Below are positions 19,182 through 28,322 of a stretch of 64,000 nt of DNA, piece by piece. How positions within the stretch are numbered: position 1 is the first letter of the stretch; every line of letters starts with the position of its first letter. The notes under the pieces were generated by a model. The model saw nothing but the letters and a program-made list of their open reading frames with translations, ran no database searches and was not told the origin of the DNA. Source of the DNA: Trichomonas vaginalis G3 (lineage: Eukaryota > Parabasalia > Trichomonadida > Trichomonadidae). The DNA is taken from contig NC_067207.1 of assembly GCF_026262505.1 (NCBI RefSeq), positions 33,014,082 to 33,078,081 on the forward strand, given 5' to 3'. The translations under genes were made by a program, and so were the position numbers.

Positions 19182-19901
19182 AGCAATGAATTCAACAGGG
19201 TGAAAAAACAGGTGAAAAAAGAGGTGAGATCTCACCACTTCACCTAAATTTATTTTTGTGCTATGTTTTCATACGTGTGAGGGTGGTGATATCATTAATT
19301 TTTAAGTTTATTTTTAAAATTATTTTTATTTTATTTTTATATAAATGACGAAAACTAGTGAGATAACAAACTACAACGGTCATGAGTTCAAGAATTTGTT
19401 CTTCGTTCCTCGTGAAAATACATTCTATCAGATACGAGGGAGAAAGGGTAAAGTTAGTTTGAGCGTTTATGACTACAAGTATAATGGAAAGTTTATACAA
19501 GCATACGATACAAACGGTAAACGTGTTTCATTAGCTTTGTCAAAACTTACTAACATTTATTTTGACAGTGACTTTGACTCTGACGATTGGAGCGACAGCA
19601 GCGATACTGAAGAATATGAACTATTGTGTGAAGCACAGCAATGGGAAGCGCTGCAATACTTTTGTAAATGAGAACATTAGTGGGAACGTTAGTGAGAACG
19701 TTTATTTTTTCATTAGTGAAGTCGTTAGCGAAAATGTTAGTGAGGTGAAGTGGTTGGCGGCTTTGTAAATATTTAAGGTTAAGTTAGTGTTTGTGTTTGT
19801 GTTGTAAAATATACGTTAGTGGTTTCGTAAAGTGTCAAATTCACATATAATGGGTAAGGAGGCGCGCAGTGCCTCAGTACCCATGATATGTTTACTAGCT
19901 A
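19165..19901. repeat. Long terminal repeat, right end of Polinton A
   Basis: About 735 bp shared in the same orientation with 30833-31547 (the opposite genetic end of B). Because B is reversed, these are the left and right terminal inverted repeats of one family. It begins AAGGAAGAGAGTTATAAAGC and ends near GATATGTTTACTAGCTA. It contains a copy of palindromic repeat P, a small reading frame, and near the tip a hairpin ATGGGTA...TACCCAT enclosing GAGGCGCGCAGTGCCTC. Confidence 0.75.
19345..19671 (+). CDS. Small gene inside the terminal repeat (A)
   Basis: 108 residues from MTKTSEITNYNGHEFKNLFF, with KVSLSVYDYKYNGKFIQAYD and an acidic Asp/Ser run (DSDFDSDDWSDSSDTEEYE). The matching frame in B is 31013-31318. 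Being in the terminal repeat, each complete element would carry it twice. It lies after T-rich DNA and directly follows a TTTTTATATAA box. The function is unknown. Confidence 0.5.
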   Translation: MTKTSEITNYNGHEFKNLFFVPRENTFYQIRGRKGKVSLSVYDYKYNGKFIQAYDTNGKRVSLALSKLTNIYFDSDFDSDDWSDSSDTEEYELLCEAQQWEALQYFCK

Positions 19902-19987
19902 TCTTACCGATATCATGAGCTCAGGATTTCTTGTCAAAATTTTCTGAGTAGAAGCAATTCTAACCCAGTCCTTTGTTTTCTTTCCAG

Positions 19988-20620
19988 TGTTGTAAACAGA
20001 AATTCATCAAAAGTGACACCTCAGAAAAGCTAAAATATTGAATTTTTGGAACTTTTGATAGAGCACGTTTTTAAATATTAATTTAAGTAAATGTATATTT
20101 TGTAAAGATTCTTTTTAATAAAAAAATAAAATTTTGAAGAAGAACACAAAATCTTCTGAAAAATAATATCACATAAACTCATATTATTTTCTAATATATA
20201 ACTATTTTATATAAAAATCAAATTCAATGATCTTAAAAGCGAAGGATAAACCTCAAAATTTACGAATATAATGAGTGGGAATATAATGCTTATCTATCAT
20301 AAAACCATATGAAATATTCCCACTCATTATATTCGTAAATTTTGAGGCTTATCCTTCGCTTTTAAGATCATTGAATTTGATTTTTATATAAAATAGTTAT
20401 ATATTAGAAAATAATATGAGTTTATGTGATATTATTTTTCAGAAGATTTCATTCTATATGCCTATGAAAAGTACTCTCAAAACTAACTTTTTCCTAATTA
20501 TAATTAAATCTAGAATATTGTATTATGCTTAGTATTATTTCATTTTTCTCATTCAATTTAGAATTTACAAATGTCAAAAAATTGAGAGCTGTCACTTTTG
20601 ATGAATTTCTGTTTATTACA
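19988..20620. mobile_element. 633-bp MITE-like element with foldback core
   Basis: The terminal inverted repeats are TGTTGTAAACAGAAATTCAT (left), continuing CAAAAGTGACA, and its complement at the right end. The flanks duplicate CCAG (19984-19987 and 20621-20624). Comparison with the intact KilA-N gene of A shows the exact empty site. There is no coding capacity. The core is a separate near-perfect palindrome (20149-20449). The superfamily is not recognised; a lone right end of the same family lies at 34693-34767. Confidence 0.75.
20149..20449. repeat. Foldback palindrome, two 136-bp arms
   Basis: Arms 20149-20284 and 20314-20449 are nearly perfect reverse complements around a 29-nt loop. As DNA or RNA this would form a very long hairpin. 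It may be a second, nested foldback element. Confidence 0.75.
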
Positions 20621-20861
20621 CCAGAAGGTGTTATAATGTCTGACAAAGAATATTTGTTGTATTTCTTACAGTATCTTACGTTTAAATCACCAATTCTAAC
20701 CACTTTGGTGTCATTGTCAATCTTTCTTACTGTTTCAAACTCAATGTTTGACATTACTGTCTTTACATACAAGATAAAAAAATAAATAAAAATAAAAATA
20801 ACTTTATTTTTATCTTTTATGAAAATTCATGAAATTTGGTCATTTTTCAGCAAAAATAATG

Positions 20862-20910
20862 TTTAGGTGAAGAGGTGAGATCTCACCCGTTTTCTCACCT
20901 GTTTTTTCAC
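20862..20910. repeat. Palindromic repeat P next to orf320 (B)
   Basis: AGGTGAAGAGGTGAGATCTC then ACCCGTTTTCTCACCTGTTT; it sits at the 3' end of orf320. The partner copy at the gene's other side is 21986-22038, inverted. Confidence 0.7.
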
Positions 20911-21869
20911 AAGCGTTTTACATGAATTGTACGATGTATATTTGAAATCCTAAACAATTTCGTAGCTTCTATTTCTTCTTTTAGTACATCGAATGTTTTA
21001 ATCATGCCGAAAGTCTCTTTATATTTCTTCTTGATGTCAGACAGAAGGAAATCTTCTGCTGTTGAATAGTTTTTATTAAGAAATGTCAACATATCCATTT
21101 TATCTTCTGCTGGCTTTTCTGCTTCTTTCTTTAAGTCTGCATAGTCGTTTCGCATTCTTTCTATCTCTTTGACTGAGTAGTTATATTTTCTTATTGCTGC
21201 TTTACATTTTGAACATTGCGGCATCGTTTTTGCGTTATACATTGAAATAAAACCAGCTAGAACAACTAAGGCGTCAATGGTTTTCTTTAACTCAAAAGCT
21301 GCTGGTTTTATCTGTTCATTCCATACCTTACCTCTTCTATCTTTATCTCTTATCTGCCATACACATTTTGCAATTAATGAAACAAAGTTATCGTATGTCT
21401 TAAATTCTTCGGATTTGTAAAGGTCAGAAATATTTTTATAAACCATGTCGCAATCTTTGTCCATAACTTTATGGTTGCAATGATATCCTAGAAACTCATA
21501 GTTTACCTTTCGTATGAACTTCTTTATTTCTACTGAGTCAGTTGCTTTGACTTCAATTTCGTCAAATTCGGGAATGGTTAGTTTTTGTTGCTGAATTTCA
21601 GGTAGTTTAGGTAAATGGTCGATGAGGTCTTGCATGTCATAAAGATATTCTTCATTTTCTTCATCCTGTGCGGTACAGTCTAAATTACTTGTTAACAGTT
21701 CTTGCTTTATCTTCTGGATTTTTGTTTCGAAAGTATATGAAGAAGGAATGAAGTTTTTCATTTCTACTAACATTGACGTAGGATTCATAACTAACGAGTT
21801 TGGTGCTGTTGTGGACAGAGTCCTGCCGTTCGCGGCTTGAATTGCTGTTGTGCCGATTGTTGAAATCAT
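20907..21869 (-). CDS. orf320, conserved gene of unknown function (B, whole)
   Basis: The whole copy, 320 residues from MISTIGTTAIQAANGR. Motifs in order: FIPSSYTFETKIQKIKQELL near residue 38, a QQQKLTIPEFDEIEVKATDS segment near 92, YHCNHKVMDKDCDMVY near 125, a WQIRDKDRRGKVWNEQIKPA helix near 170, MPQCSKCKAAIRKYN near 216 (a possible half zinc ribbon), then a Lys/Glu-rich helix, ending with a basic RTIHVKRL tail. It matches no family I recognise. Both flanks carry inverted copies of repeat P, and the leader TTTTGTATGTAAAGAT is the same as in A. Confidence 0.7.
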   Translation of the reverse strand: MISTIGTTAIQAANGRTLSTTAPNSLVMNPTSMLVEMKNFIPSSYTFETKIQKIKQELLTSNLDCTAQDEENEEYLYDMQDLIDHLPKLPEIQQQKLTIPEFDEIEVKATDSVEIKKFIRKVNYEFLGYHCNHKVMDKDCDMVYKNISDLYKSEEFKTYDNFVSLIAKCVWQIRDKDRRGKVWNEQIKPAAFELKKTIDALVVLAGFISMYNAKTMPQCSKCKAAIRKYNYSVKEIERMRNDYADLKKEAEKPAEDKMDMLTFLNKNYSTAEDFLLSDIKKKYKETFGMIKTFDVLKEEIEATKLFRISNIHRTIHVKRL

Positions 21870-21973
21870 ATCTTTACATACAAAATAAAAAAATAAATAA
21901 AAATAAAACTAACTTTATTTTTTCTATCTTAAGGAAATTCATGAAAATTCACGAGAAAGCTAAAGCAATCTGA

Positions 21974-22038
21974 GCCGCTAAGCGGTGAGGGTGAGAAAAC
22001 AGGTGAGAAAACGGGTGAGATCTCACCTCTTCACCTAA
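21974..22038. repeat. GC-rich palindrome plus repeat P upstream of orf320 (B)
   Basis: GCCGCTAAGCGGT (21974-21986) followed by GAGGGTGAG, resembling the first half of the twin hairpins, directly joined to a repeat P copy with core GGGTGAGATCTCACC. A lacks the GC-rich part at this place (7570-7616), so it was gained or lost recently. Confidence 0.55.
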
Positions 22039-22137
22039 AATATATTTTTGGTGTAAATTTATGACAAAAATAAATGGTACCATTAATGATATCATGACTG
22101 TTCTCATTCATGTCTGATTTACATCTAATGAAAAAGT

Positions 22138-23223
22138 TTAGAAGAATTTTCTTATTCTTTCTGGCTTATTTTTGTCTTTCCAGTACTCCCGCTCTAATGG
22201 TCCCAGATGTGTTGACTTTGACTCTCTCAAGTTCTTAGATGGTATAACATCTTCAACGCCTCCTTCATATCTTACTTTATAAGTGTCATCGTTTATGTTA
22301 TAGCCAAGTATTTCAATAACCACTCCTCGCTTTGCTTCGTCAATGGTTTCAGCAAGTTTGCCATTACTACTTTCAACTAATTTATGTCGAGGGTAAAACA
22401 CAATAGAGTCGTCAGCAGCTTTTATAAGATATCCATTACCTTGCGTAGAGTCTACGATATAATAGTTTCTACTTAACCTTAAACGTTTCTTTGTCAACGG
22501 TTTGTCGTCAAGAACTACACGAACTTTTGTACCAGGAATGAGGGTAAATTGTGTTGAATTTCTGATATTTTGTGTTTGGCTTCGTTTCTTTTGTATATAC
22601 TTTTCTTCTTGTTGTTGTGTCATTGAATTTGGTGTATGTCCTGTTGTAGAATGTGTTGAGGAATTATATACTTCGAGAAAATGTTTCATTGTTTCTTCGG
22701 TAAAGTCTCGCTCTTGATTTAAATCTCTGAGCGTTCTTATGAAGCGGTTTATGATGCCGAGTATGTTATGGTTATGGTCTTCAGTAGTGTAGTGAGTTAT
22801 GTTATGCTTAATGAGAAATTCTATGATTTCATTGCTGAGGTATGCACTGTCTTGGTCTGATGTTAAAGTACTTGGGCTATGTTCTGCTACAAACTTTTGT
22901 AAAACTCTTAACACTTCACGAGTTCCTTTATTTTTCATTGGATATGCATATGCTTTACGAGTGTTAACATTAATGAAGATGAGGAATGGTTTATGTCCTC
23001 CTTTTCTGCTTTGAATGAGAGTGTCAAATTGGTATGCGTCAGGAGTGTTGGAGTAAATTGGTAAAAAGTAGTCGTAAGGGTTTATTTTTGTTTGATGTAC
23101 AACATTTTTGTCAAAGAACCTTTTCACTTCAGCTCTGTTAGTAAATCCCCAACTCTTTGCAGCTTCATTGAACTTCTTAAATGACCTCCATGGATGTTGT
23201 TCGAATACTTCTTTCAAGCTCAT
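22138..23223 (-). CDS. Polinton integrase (B)
   Basis: 361 residues, almost identical to the A copy; core motifs QFDTLIQ and LTSDQDSAYLSNE, INRFIRTLRDLNQ helix, SH3-like and chromodomain-like C-terminal parts. The gene follows the fibre gene by 40 bp on the same strand. It looks whole. Confidence 0.85.
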   Translation of the reverse strand: MSLKEVFEQHPWRSFKKFNEAAKSWGFTNRAEVKRFFDKNVVHQTKINPYDYFLPIYSNTPDAYQFDTLIQSRKGGHKPFLIFINVNTRKAYAYPMKNKGTREVLRVLQKFVAEHSPSTLTSDQDSAYLSNEIIEFLIKHNITHYTTEDHNHNILGIINRFIRTLRDLNQERDFTEETMKHFLEVYNSSTHSTTGHTPNSMTQQQEEKYIQKKRSQTQNIRNSTQFTLIPGTKVRVVLDDKPLTKKRLRLSRNYYIVDSTQGNGYLIKAADDSIVFYPRHKLVESSNGKLAETIDEAKRGVVIEILGYNINDDTYKVRYEGGVEDVIPSKNLRESKSTHLGPLEREYWKDKNKPERIRKFF

Positions 23224-23263
23224 TTATGTAAAGTTAAAGATTTTATTCAAGGCTCAAGCGCGT

Positions 23264-26223
23264 TCAATGAACTCTATACCATGCGAATACAGTCATAAAT
23301 GGTGGCATATAATCTGCACCCGAGCCTGTTGGATTTGTTGTGAAAGTGTGTGAATGATTTCCTGTGGTTCCACAGAAAATACCTGCGCTTGAATCTACTG
23401 GGTCACTTGAAATATCATATCTATTCATTCCCTGTCTATCCGAACCTGCTGCAAGATTTGTATAACCTCTTTTTGTTATTGAATGTGAATGACTACCTGT
23501 TGTGTTTGTAGTTCCTGTATGAGTGTGCGGTGGAAGGTTTGCTTCTTTAATTTTCTTCGAACCTCCTGCCGTCTTTGAATATCTAGCACAGTATAAGAAT
23601 TTGTCTACAATCTGCTTCCATTCACCAAAACCTAAAACACTTGCTGGATTTGTTGAGTTCATTGACGTATAAATAGAACCAACAGGATATAATGTTTGAA
23701 GTATTTCAGTCTTTAATGTTTGAAGCTCTGTTTTGTCTGCTTTCTTATCTAACATTGCTGGTAGTTCATGTGTTTCAAAGTTTCTGGCATGATCTTCAAT
23801 GTTCATACATCTGTTATCTAAATTGTTTAGTGTATCTTTTACGCTTGTACTTGGATTCTCTAAAGGTGCACTTGAACCAAGGGTATAGTTCAATATTATG
23901 TCGTCTGCTCTAACAGTAGTGAAGGATTTATGTGTATGTTCTTTGTCAGCTTTCTTATCTAACATTGCTGGTAGTTCATGTGTTTCAAAGTTTCTGGCAT
24001 GATCTTCAATGTTCATACATCTGTTATCTAAATTGTTTAGTGTATCTTTTACGCTTGTACTTGGATTCTCTAAAGGTGCACTTGAACCAAGGGTATAGTT
24101 CAATATTATGTCGTCTGCTCTAACAGTAGTGAAGGATTTATGTGTATGGTTCTTGTCGGCTTTACTGTCTAATGTAGCTTGAAGTTCATTTATATCGGAG
24201 ATATTGTGTTTATGAGATTTCAAAACTTTGTTCATTGCTTCAAGTTCAACTTTGTCAGCTTTACTTTTAATAGCATCTTCAAACGTTATTTTTGACTTAA
24301 CTCTCAAAGTAAATTTTGGTTCAACTAATACACCGTTAACATTGAAAGTAGAGGCATAAATTTCATTGTTATAACCAAATGTTTCTTGTGCTTTACCTGT
24401 GTCATACTGTACAGTACAGCTTATGTCATAACCTTTAGCACGAATGTATTTATATCTTCTTTCATTAACATCTTCAGTGCTTATTTGTTCATCCTGTGTT
24501 AAATATCCATGGTAGTCCGTTATAATCTGTTCGTCTGAAGTTATATAATGAACATGGTTCTTGACTTTATCACTCAGAGCTAAAAGCTCATTTTTATCTG
24601 CTTTTTCGGCTAATTTTTCATTAACATCATTCACTTCTAATTCAACTCTTCCGCCAGAACTCTTATTATCATTAATCTTTTTCATTAATTCTGTAATTAC
24701 GTCATAAAGACTATATTCTGTTTTCGGTTCTGTAAATAATGAGTCAAAATTTCTTTTCATCATTACATCGCTGACATTAATGATATCACCAATTCCTTTT
24801 TCATTTATTCTCTTCATTAATTCTGCAATAATGACGAATATAAAATCTGTTAATTTATTCTCTTCATCGATGGTTATAGAATGTTTTGAAATTGAATCAT
24901 TAACTTCTCTAAATAAATCAATAACTTCAGGATACACGTTTTTAATGTCTCGAATAACCCGACCAGTATCCTGTTGTTCATGTTCTTCGTTCCCGTCGTT
25001 ACGTGGTTTTATATCTCTAACCATCATCAACGCAGCCATAACCGGAGGGTTTGTTGCTATCTGTTCGAAAATCCGTCCGTTATGTACGGTATATCTAAAT
25101 AATTTCTTTGTGTTTGTTAAAACATTTGAAACAAGTCTTTTAAAACCATCTACAAAATTTCCTGTTTCACCTAATGTTCTTGCAGCATTTACAAGCTCAC
25201 TCATTCCCGCTTTTGACCCCAAAAACGTCCATATTGCATTTATTTCACTCTGTATAGTTGTCCATTCAGCAAAATTAATACCCGCATTCGCTAAGCTGAA
25301 AATGAAATTCAGTGGATCGAACTTAATTCCACCTTCTTTTTCAATTTCAACGAACTCACGAACATGAGATTTTAAGTATTCTTTCGTTAAAATTGTTTTC
25401 CCCGATGTTATGTCATTAACGAAACTATCACCGTCAAAAGTTAACGAATTCAATTTCGTCGTTGATGCTTTTATTTCATACACCGCTTTATCGATAGTTT
25501 TTGGCTCACCTTCTTTAGAAGCATATGAAACATTAATGAATGAATTATATGTATTCGTGAATGAGTTAAAATCAATGATTTTCATTAATGACGCCTTTAA
25601 TGATTCATTTACTGTCGAATCCCTTAAAGCAATTAATGAACTGTCATTTATGAAAGGTACACTGCAAACCGTCGAGTTTGGATCAAATGTGTAGTTGGTG
25701 CAGGAATATTAATGATATAAGTCATTAAATCATTAAGTGACGTAAATAATGTTGTCGTTTTTGATTTAATTTCTTTAGCATCTGTTATATATGGTAATTT
25801 TATTTCTGTAGTTTCTGAATTAAAGATATTCGCTAAAATGTTTTGTAAACTGTTTTGAACAGCTGTGTAAACCGTTGAATCCGGAACTCTTACGATTTCA
25901 CCGTCCTTAATAAAGGGCATTGCACATGGTGTAGTGCTTGGGTCAAATCTTTTTGGGTTATGATTCAACATATATTCTAATGCTTCATAAACAGACCTAT
26001 ATACTGTTGTATTATCTTTTTCAATAATTTCACCGTCCTTTATAAACGGCATAGTACATGGAGTTAAAATAGGGTCAAACTTTTCATAGTCCTTCCATGT
26101 TATGTATTTCTCAGTATTTCCATCAGTGATAACAATATATTTGTCAGTAAGTGTGAGAGAGTATTGACCAAAATATAAACGTTTAGCTCTGTCAGCTTCA
26201 TACGCATATGCAGCTATACTCAT
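23264..26223 (-). pseudogene. Tail-fibre-like protein with phage tail-collar domain (B)
   Basis: The gene spans about 2.96 kb and looks nearly whole, with about one break. The first third has repeated CxMPFIKDGEI/VPFINDSS-type units; the middle is helical with paired GDIINVSDVMMK-type segments; the shaft has ADKxEL and HTHKSFTTVRADD units, one 70-residue block being tandemly duplicated. The tip has YPVGSIYTSMNS, FGEWKQIVDKFLYCARYS, LPPHTHTG, NHSHTF and YMPPFMTVFAWYRVH: the tail-collar signature of phage fibres. A cell-attachment role is inferred. Confidence 0.75.
23741..24160. repeat. 210-bp tandem duplication in the fibre shaft (B)
   Basis: Two nearly identical 210-bp units (70 codons each) start at about 23741 and 23951. 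The A copy has the unit once, followed by an unrelated shaft segment (FFSTVAIESIEGTVGG). Repeat number and shaft content thus differ between sister copies. Confidence 0.75.
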
Positions 26224-26240
26224 ATTTTAATGAGAATAAA
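26224..26240. promoter_or_regulatory. Compact bidirectional promoter, fibre / minor capsid (B)
   Basis: The 17-bp spacer ATTTTAATGAGAATAAA between opposed start codons is the reverse complement of the spacer at 3354-3370 in A. Confidence 0.5.
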
Positions 26241-27017
26241 ATGTTGTTCTATTTGCAAAGTACAGACCCAAACGAATACGGGACAGTAAAGCTACAAACA
26301 AACTTAGGTCTACAGAATGAAGCGCTTGCATTCAGAATGGTTGACTTCAATACTATCGCTTCATTCGTTATAACAGATGAAACAGATTTCATGGAGATTG
26401 AAATAGATGGAAAGAAGCACGAAATAAGATTTCACAATAATGTAGAATATAAGATGGAAACATTAGCTGGAGTGTTAAATGCTCTCATAAATACTACAAT
26501 AAACAAGGATAACGAAGAAAACTTAATGAATGTTAAACTTATTGCAGGAGTTTTGAAGTTCAGTTATGCGAAGGAGTTTAAGATAACACGAATGAGTCAT
26601 AGAGTACAACTTCTTTTGGGTGCATACCATATGACATTTCCTTTGAAAAGTGTTGACAAAACGATTGAGATGAAATCTGTTCCATATGTATGTTATGGTA
26701 ATTGTTTATACATTGAGTCTAAAATAGCTAATGTCACAGGCATTTCAGGAGTTAATAGTAAAGGTTCAGTAGAATATAAGTCTTTCTGTTATGCAGTCAA
26801 TTCAATGTTCATTCCAAACGTTCCTGTCATAGCAACTCATTTAGGTAAATGGGTTCGCATTAGTCCTCATAATTTGAAAGACATGCAATTCAGACTTGTT
26901 GACTTTCAAGGAGAGCCTGTAGAACTGAAGGCACCAGTGCGAATGACTGTTGAAGTTGACTTTTTAGAAAATATTAAATGCAACAGCTTACAAGAGAACT
27001 CAGAGCTAAAAATATAA
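26241..27017 (+). CDS. Minor capsid (penton-like) protein candidate (B)
   Basis: 258 residues from MLFYLQSTDPNEYGTVKLQT. Beta-rich pattern; the C-terminal FRLVDFQGEPVELKAPVRMT and VEVDFL resemble the last strands of single jelly-roll minor capsid proteins, and a comparable LVDAN-PVKL-PMYLSM ending is seen in C. It begins 17 bp from the fibre gene on the other strand and overlaps the following 80-residue gene by 40 bp. The assignment is by pattern and context. Confidence 0.55.
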   Translation: MLFYLQSTDPNEYGTVKLQTNLGLQNEALAFRMVDFNTIASFVITDETDFMEIEIDGKKHEIRFHNNVEYKMETLAGVLNALINTTINKDNEENLMNVKLIAGVLKFSYAKEFKITRMSHRVQLLLGAYHMTFPLKSVDKTIEMKSVPYVCYGNCLYIESKIANVTGISGVNSKGSVEYKSFCYAVNSMFIPNVPVIATHLGKWVRISPHNLKDMQFRLVDFQGEPVELKAPVRMTVEVDFLENIKCNSLQENSELKI

Positions 27018-27220
27018 AGTATGAATGTTATGTATTAGGTCATGAACTTTGGTTGTTGCTGTTTGATGAAACAAATGAATTAGTTATGTCAGTCAAGAGA
27101 ACAGAAAAATATTGTGTTAGTGAAAACTGCACCAAGTCAATAAGATTAGGTTTGCATTATGAAGATGAGTTCGATACTGTTGAAGAAGTTTTGGATAGAT
27201 ATTACAAATTGCTAACTTGA
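26978..27220 (+). CDS. Small conserved 80-residue protein (B)
   Basis: MQQLTRELRAKNIKYECYVL to LDRYYKLLT; same as 2374-2616 in A. It starts within the end of the minor-capsid-like gene, in another frame. The function is unknown. Confidence 0.55.
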   Translation: MQQLTRELRAKNIKYECYVLGHELWLLLFDETNELVMSVKRTEKYCVSENCTKSIRLGLHYEDEFDTVEEVLDRYYKLLT

Positions 27221-27232
27221 AATTTTTTTGAC

Positions 27233-27275
27233 TGACGGCACAAAGCGCCAAGATGGGCTCAAAGAGCCCTCCTGA
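27233..27275. terminator. Double hairpin between convergent genes (B)
   Basis: GGCACAAAGCGCC and GGGCTCAAAGAGCCC stand between two convergent genes; the counterpart in A is at 2335-2360. It may mark shared 3' ends. Confidence 0.35.
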
Positions 27276-27280
27276 CTGCT

Positions 27281-27895
27281 TTAATTTACTAAAACATATT
27301 TCAAACAAAGCTTATAGTCAGTAGATAGTTTTGTATACTCGTTCGAATATCTATACTTAAACTCAACTCCTGTAGTTCCTGGTGTTTCAATGATGCGGAT
27401 GTTACCTATTTTCATGAATAGTGGAGTTTGACCACAGCATTCGATTTCAGGGTCGAGATAGTCAATGACACATTGTTTCCCTGTTATTCGTGAGATAACA
27501 TTTTCAAGGTCCTCCTTTGTTAGAATTATTTGGTTCTTGCTTATAAGATTTGTCAAAAGCTTCTTATCGTCTTTGAGTAAAATTGTTTGGTATAACTGAA
27601 GAAGGTAATGGTCTACGTTATCTGAAGGATTTGTTTGAACATTTGTGTAAGGATTGTCGTTGGCTTCTCTTGAAAGAATTTGGTCCAGTGGTGGATACTC
27701 TAACTTAACATCTGATGTAGCGTTAGCGTTTGAAGCTGAGTTTAAATTCACCGACTTAAGTTCTGGTTCTTTTTCTTTCAAACACTCTGAACTATAGTTC
27801 TTTATGACAATATTGTTTGTCGTTCGTGAGTCAACATTTGAAGTTGGTTCAATTGGAACATTAACGGCACCAGCTAAGATGGATTTGCTTCTCAT
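27281..27895 (-). CDS. ECCGQ-family protein (B)
   Basis: 204 residues from MRSKSILAGAVNVPIEPTSN. A Ser/Asn-rich middle; IISKNQIILTKEDLENVISR-type helix; EIECCGQTPLFMKIGN; ends VEFKYRYSNEYTKLSTDYKL. The homologous gene in C (41160-41758) keeps the CCG motif and the final LKFLL-like end. The function is unknown; virion protein suspected from neighbours. Confidence 0.6.
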   Translation of the reverse strand: MRSKSILAGAVNVPIEPTSNVDSRTTNNIVIKNYSSECLKEKEPELKSVNLNSASNANATSDVKLEYPPLDQILSREANDNPYTNVQTNPSDNVDHYLLQLYQTILLKDDKKLLTNLISKNQIILTKEDLENVISRITGKQCVIDYLDPEIECCGQTPLFMKIGNIRIIETPGTTGVEFKYRYSNEYTKLSTDYKLCLKYVLVN

Positions 27896-27920
27896 TTCAT
27901 ATAGAATAAAAACCTTTTAT

Positions 27921-28322
27921 ATGTATGAAATGAACAATATACTCGACAAGGGTTTGAATGTAAAGCTAACGAATGAAAATATTGTTGAATTCACTGAGAC
28001 AGGAGCTGTGTATAAAGATGTAGAACTACTGAACAAAAGAGCTAAGGGAAGAAGCAGGAACATGAACAAAGGGTGGAAGCCTATAAAAATTTATGTCAAT
28101 GATGGCTCAGGAGGTTCAAACATAAAGTATGCAGAAAGTTATAGAGTTTATGCTCTCAAAGGTGAAAAGCCTTCATTTAAGAACAGCTATTCTAACGCAT
28201 ATCCTCAAAAGCTAACGGATGGGGAAGTGGATGATATGAATGACAGCAAAAATATTAACAGAAATGGCGACAGAGATGCATGGAATTTGTTTACCATCAG
28301 TCAATTGAAGGTTAAACTTTAA
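27921..28322 (+). CDS. Conserved 133-residue protein (B)
   Basis: Starts MYEMNNILDKGLNVKLTNEN; beta-rich first half with TGAVYKDVELLNKRAKGRS, then KPIKIYVNDGSGGSNIKYAE and RVYALKGEKPSFKNSYSNAY. It overlaps the ATPase gene tail to tail by 4 bp and is divergent from the ECCGQ gene with a 25-bp gap. The function is unknown. Confidence 0.6.
   Translation: MYEMNNILDKGLNVKLTNENIVEFTETGAVYKDVELLNKRAKGRSRNMNKGWKPIKIYVNDGSGGSNIKYAESYRVYALKGEKPSFKNSYSNAYPQKLTDGEVDDMNDSKNINRNGDRDAWNLFTISQLKVKL

Larger units (their letters stand above)
1..19901 (+). mobile_element. Polinton/Maverick element A (left tip outside window)
   Basis: This large virus-like DNA transposon is identified by the packaging ATPase, DDE-type integrase, family-B DNA polymerase with exonuclease motifs and double jelly-roll capsid protein that define Polintons. 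The right end is the long terminal repeat at 19165-19901. The left terminal repeat lies before the window; by comparison with element B about 2 kb is missing, giving a total near 22 kb. It is inserted into element B: the sequence right after 19901 resumes B's KilA-N gene. The copy is broken, with on the order of fifteen breaks, concentrated in the fibre and polymerase regions. Near-identity to B at DNA level suggests a fairly young family. Confidence 0.9.
19902..20754 (-). pseudogene. KilA-N / T5orf172 gene, interrupted by two elements (B)
   Basis: The first part of the same gene as 8813-9424, recognisable from MSNIEFETVRKIDNDTKVVR. It contains the 633-bp MITE-like insertion (19988-20620) and is cut by the end of Polinton A at 19901/19902. 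The undisturbed copy in A serves as a natural empty site for both insertions. Confidence 0.75.

Noticed and set aside
24780-25367. 195-codon antisense open frame across the B fibre gene
   Set aside because: Shadow of the fibre coding frame; no protein family or start signal.
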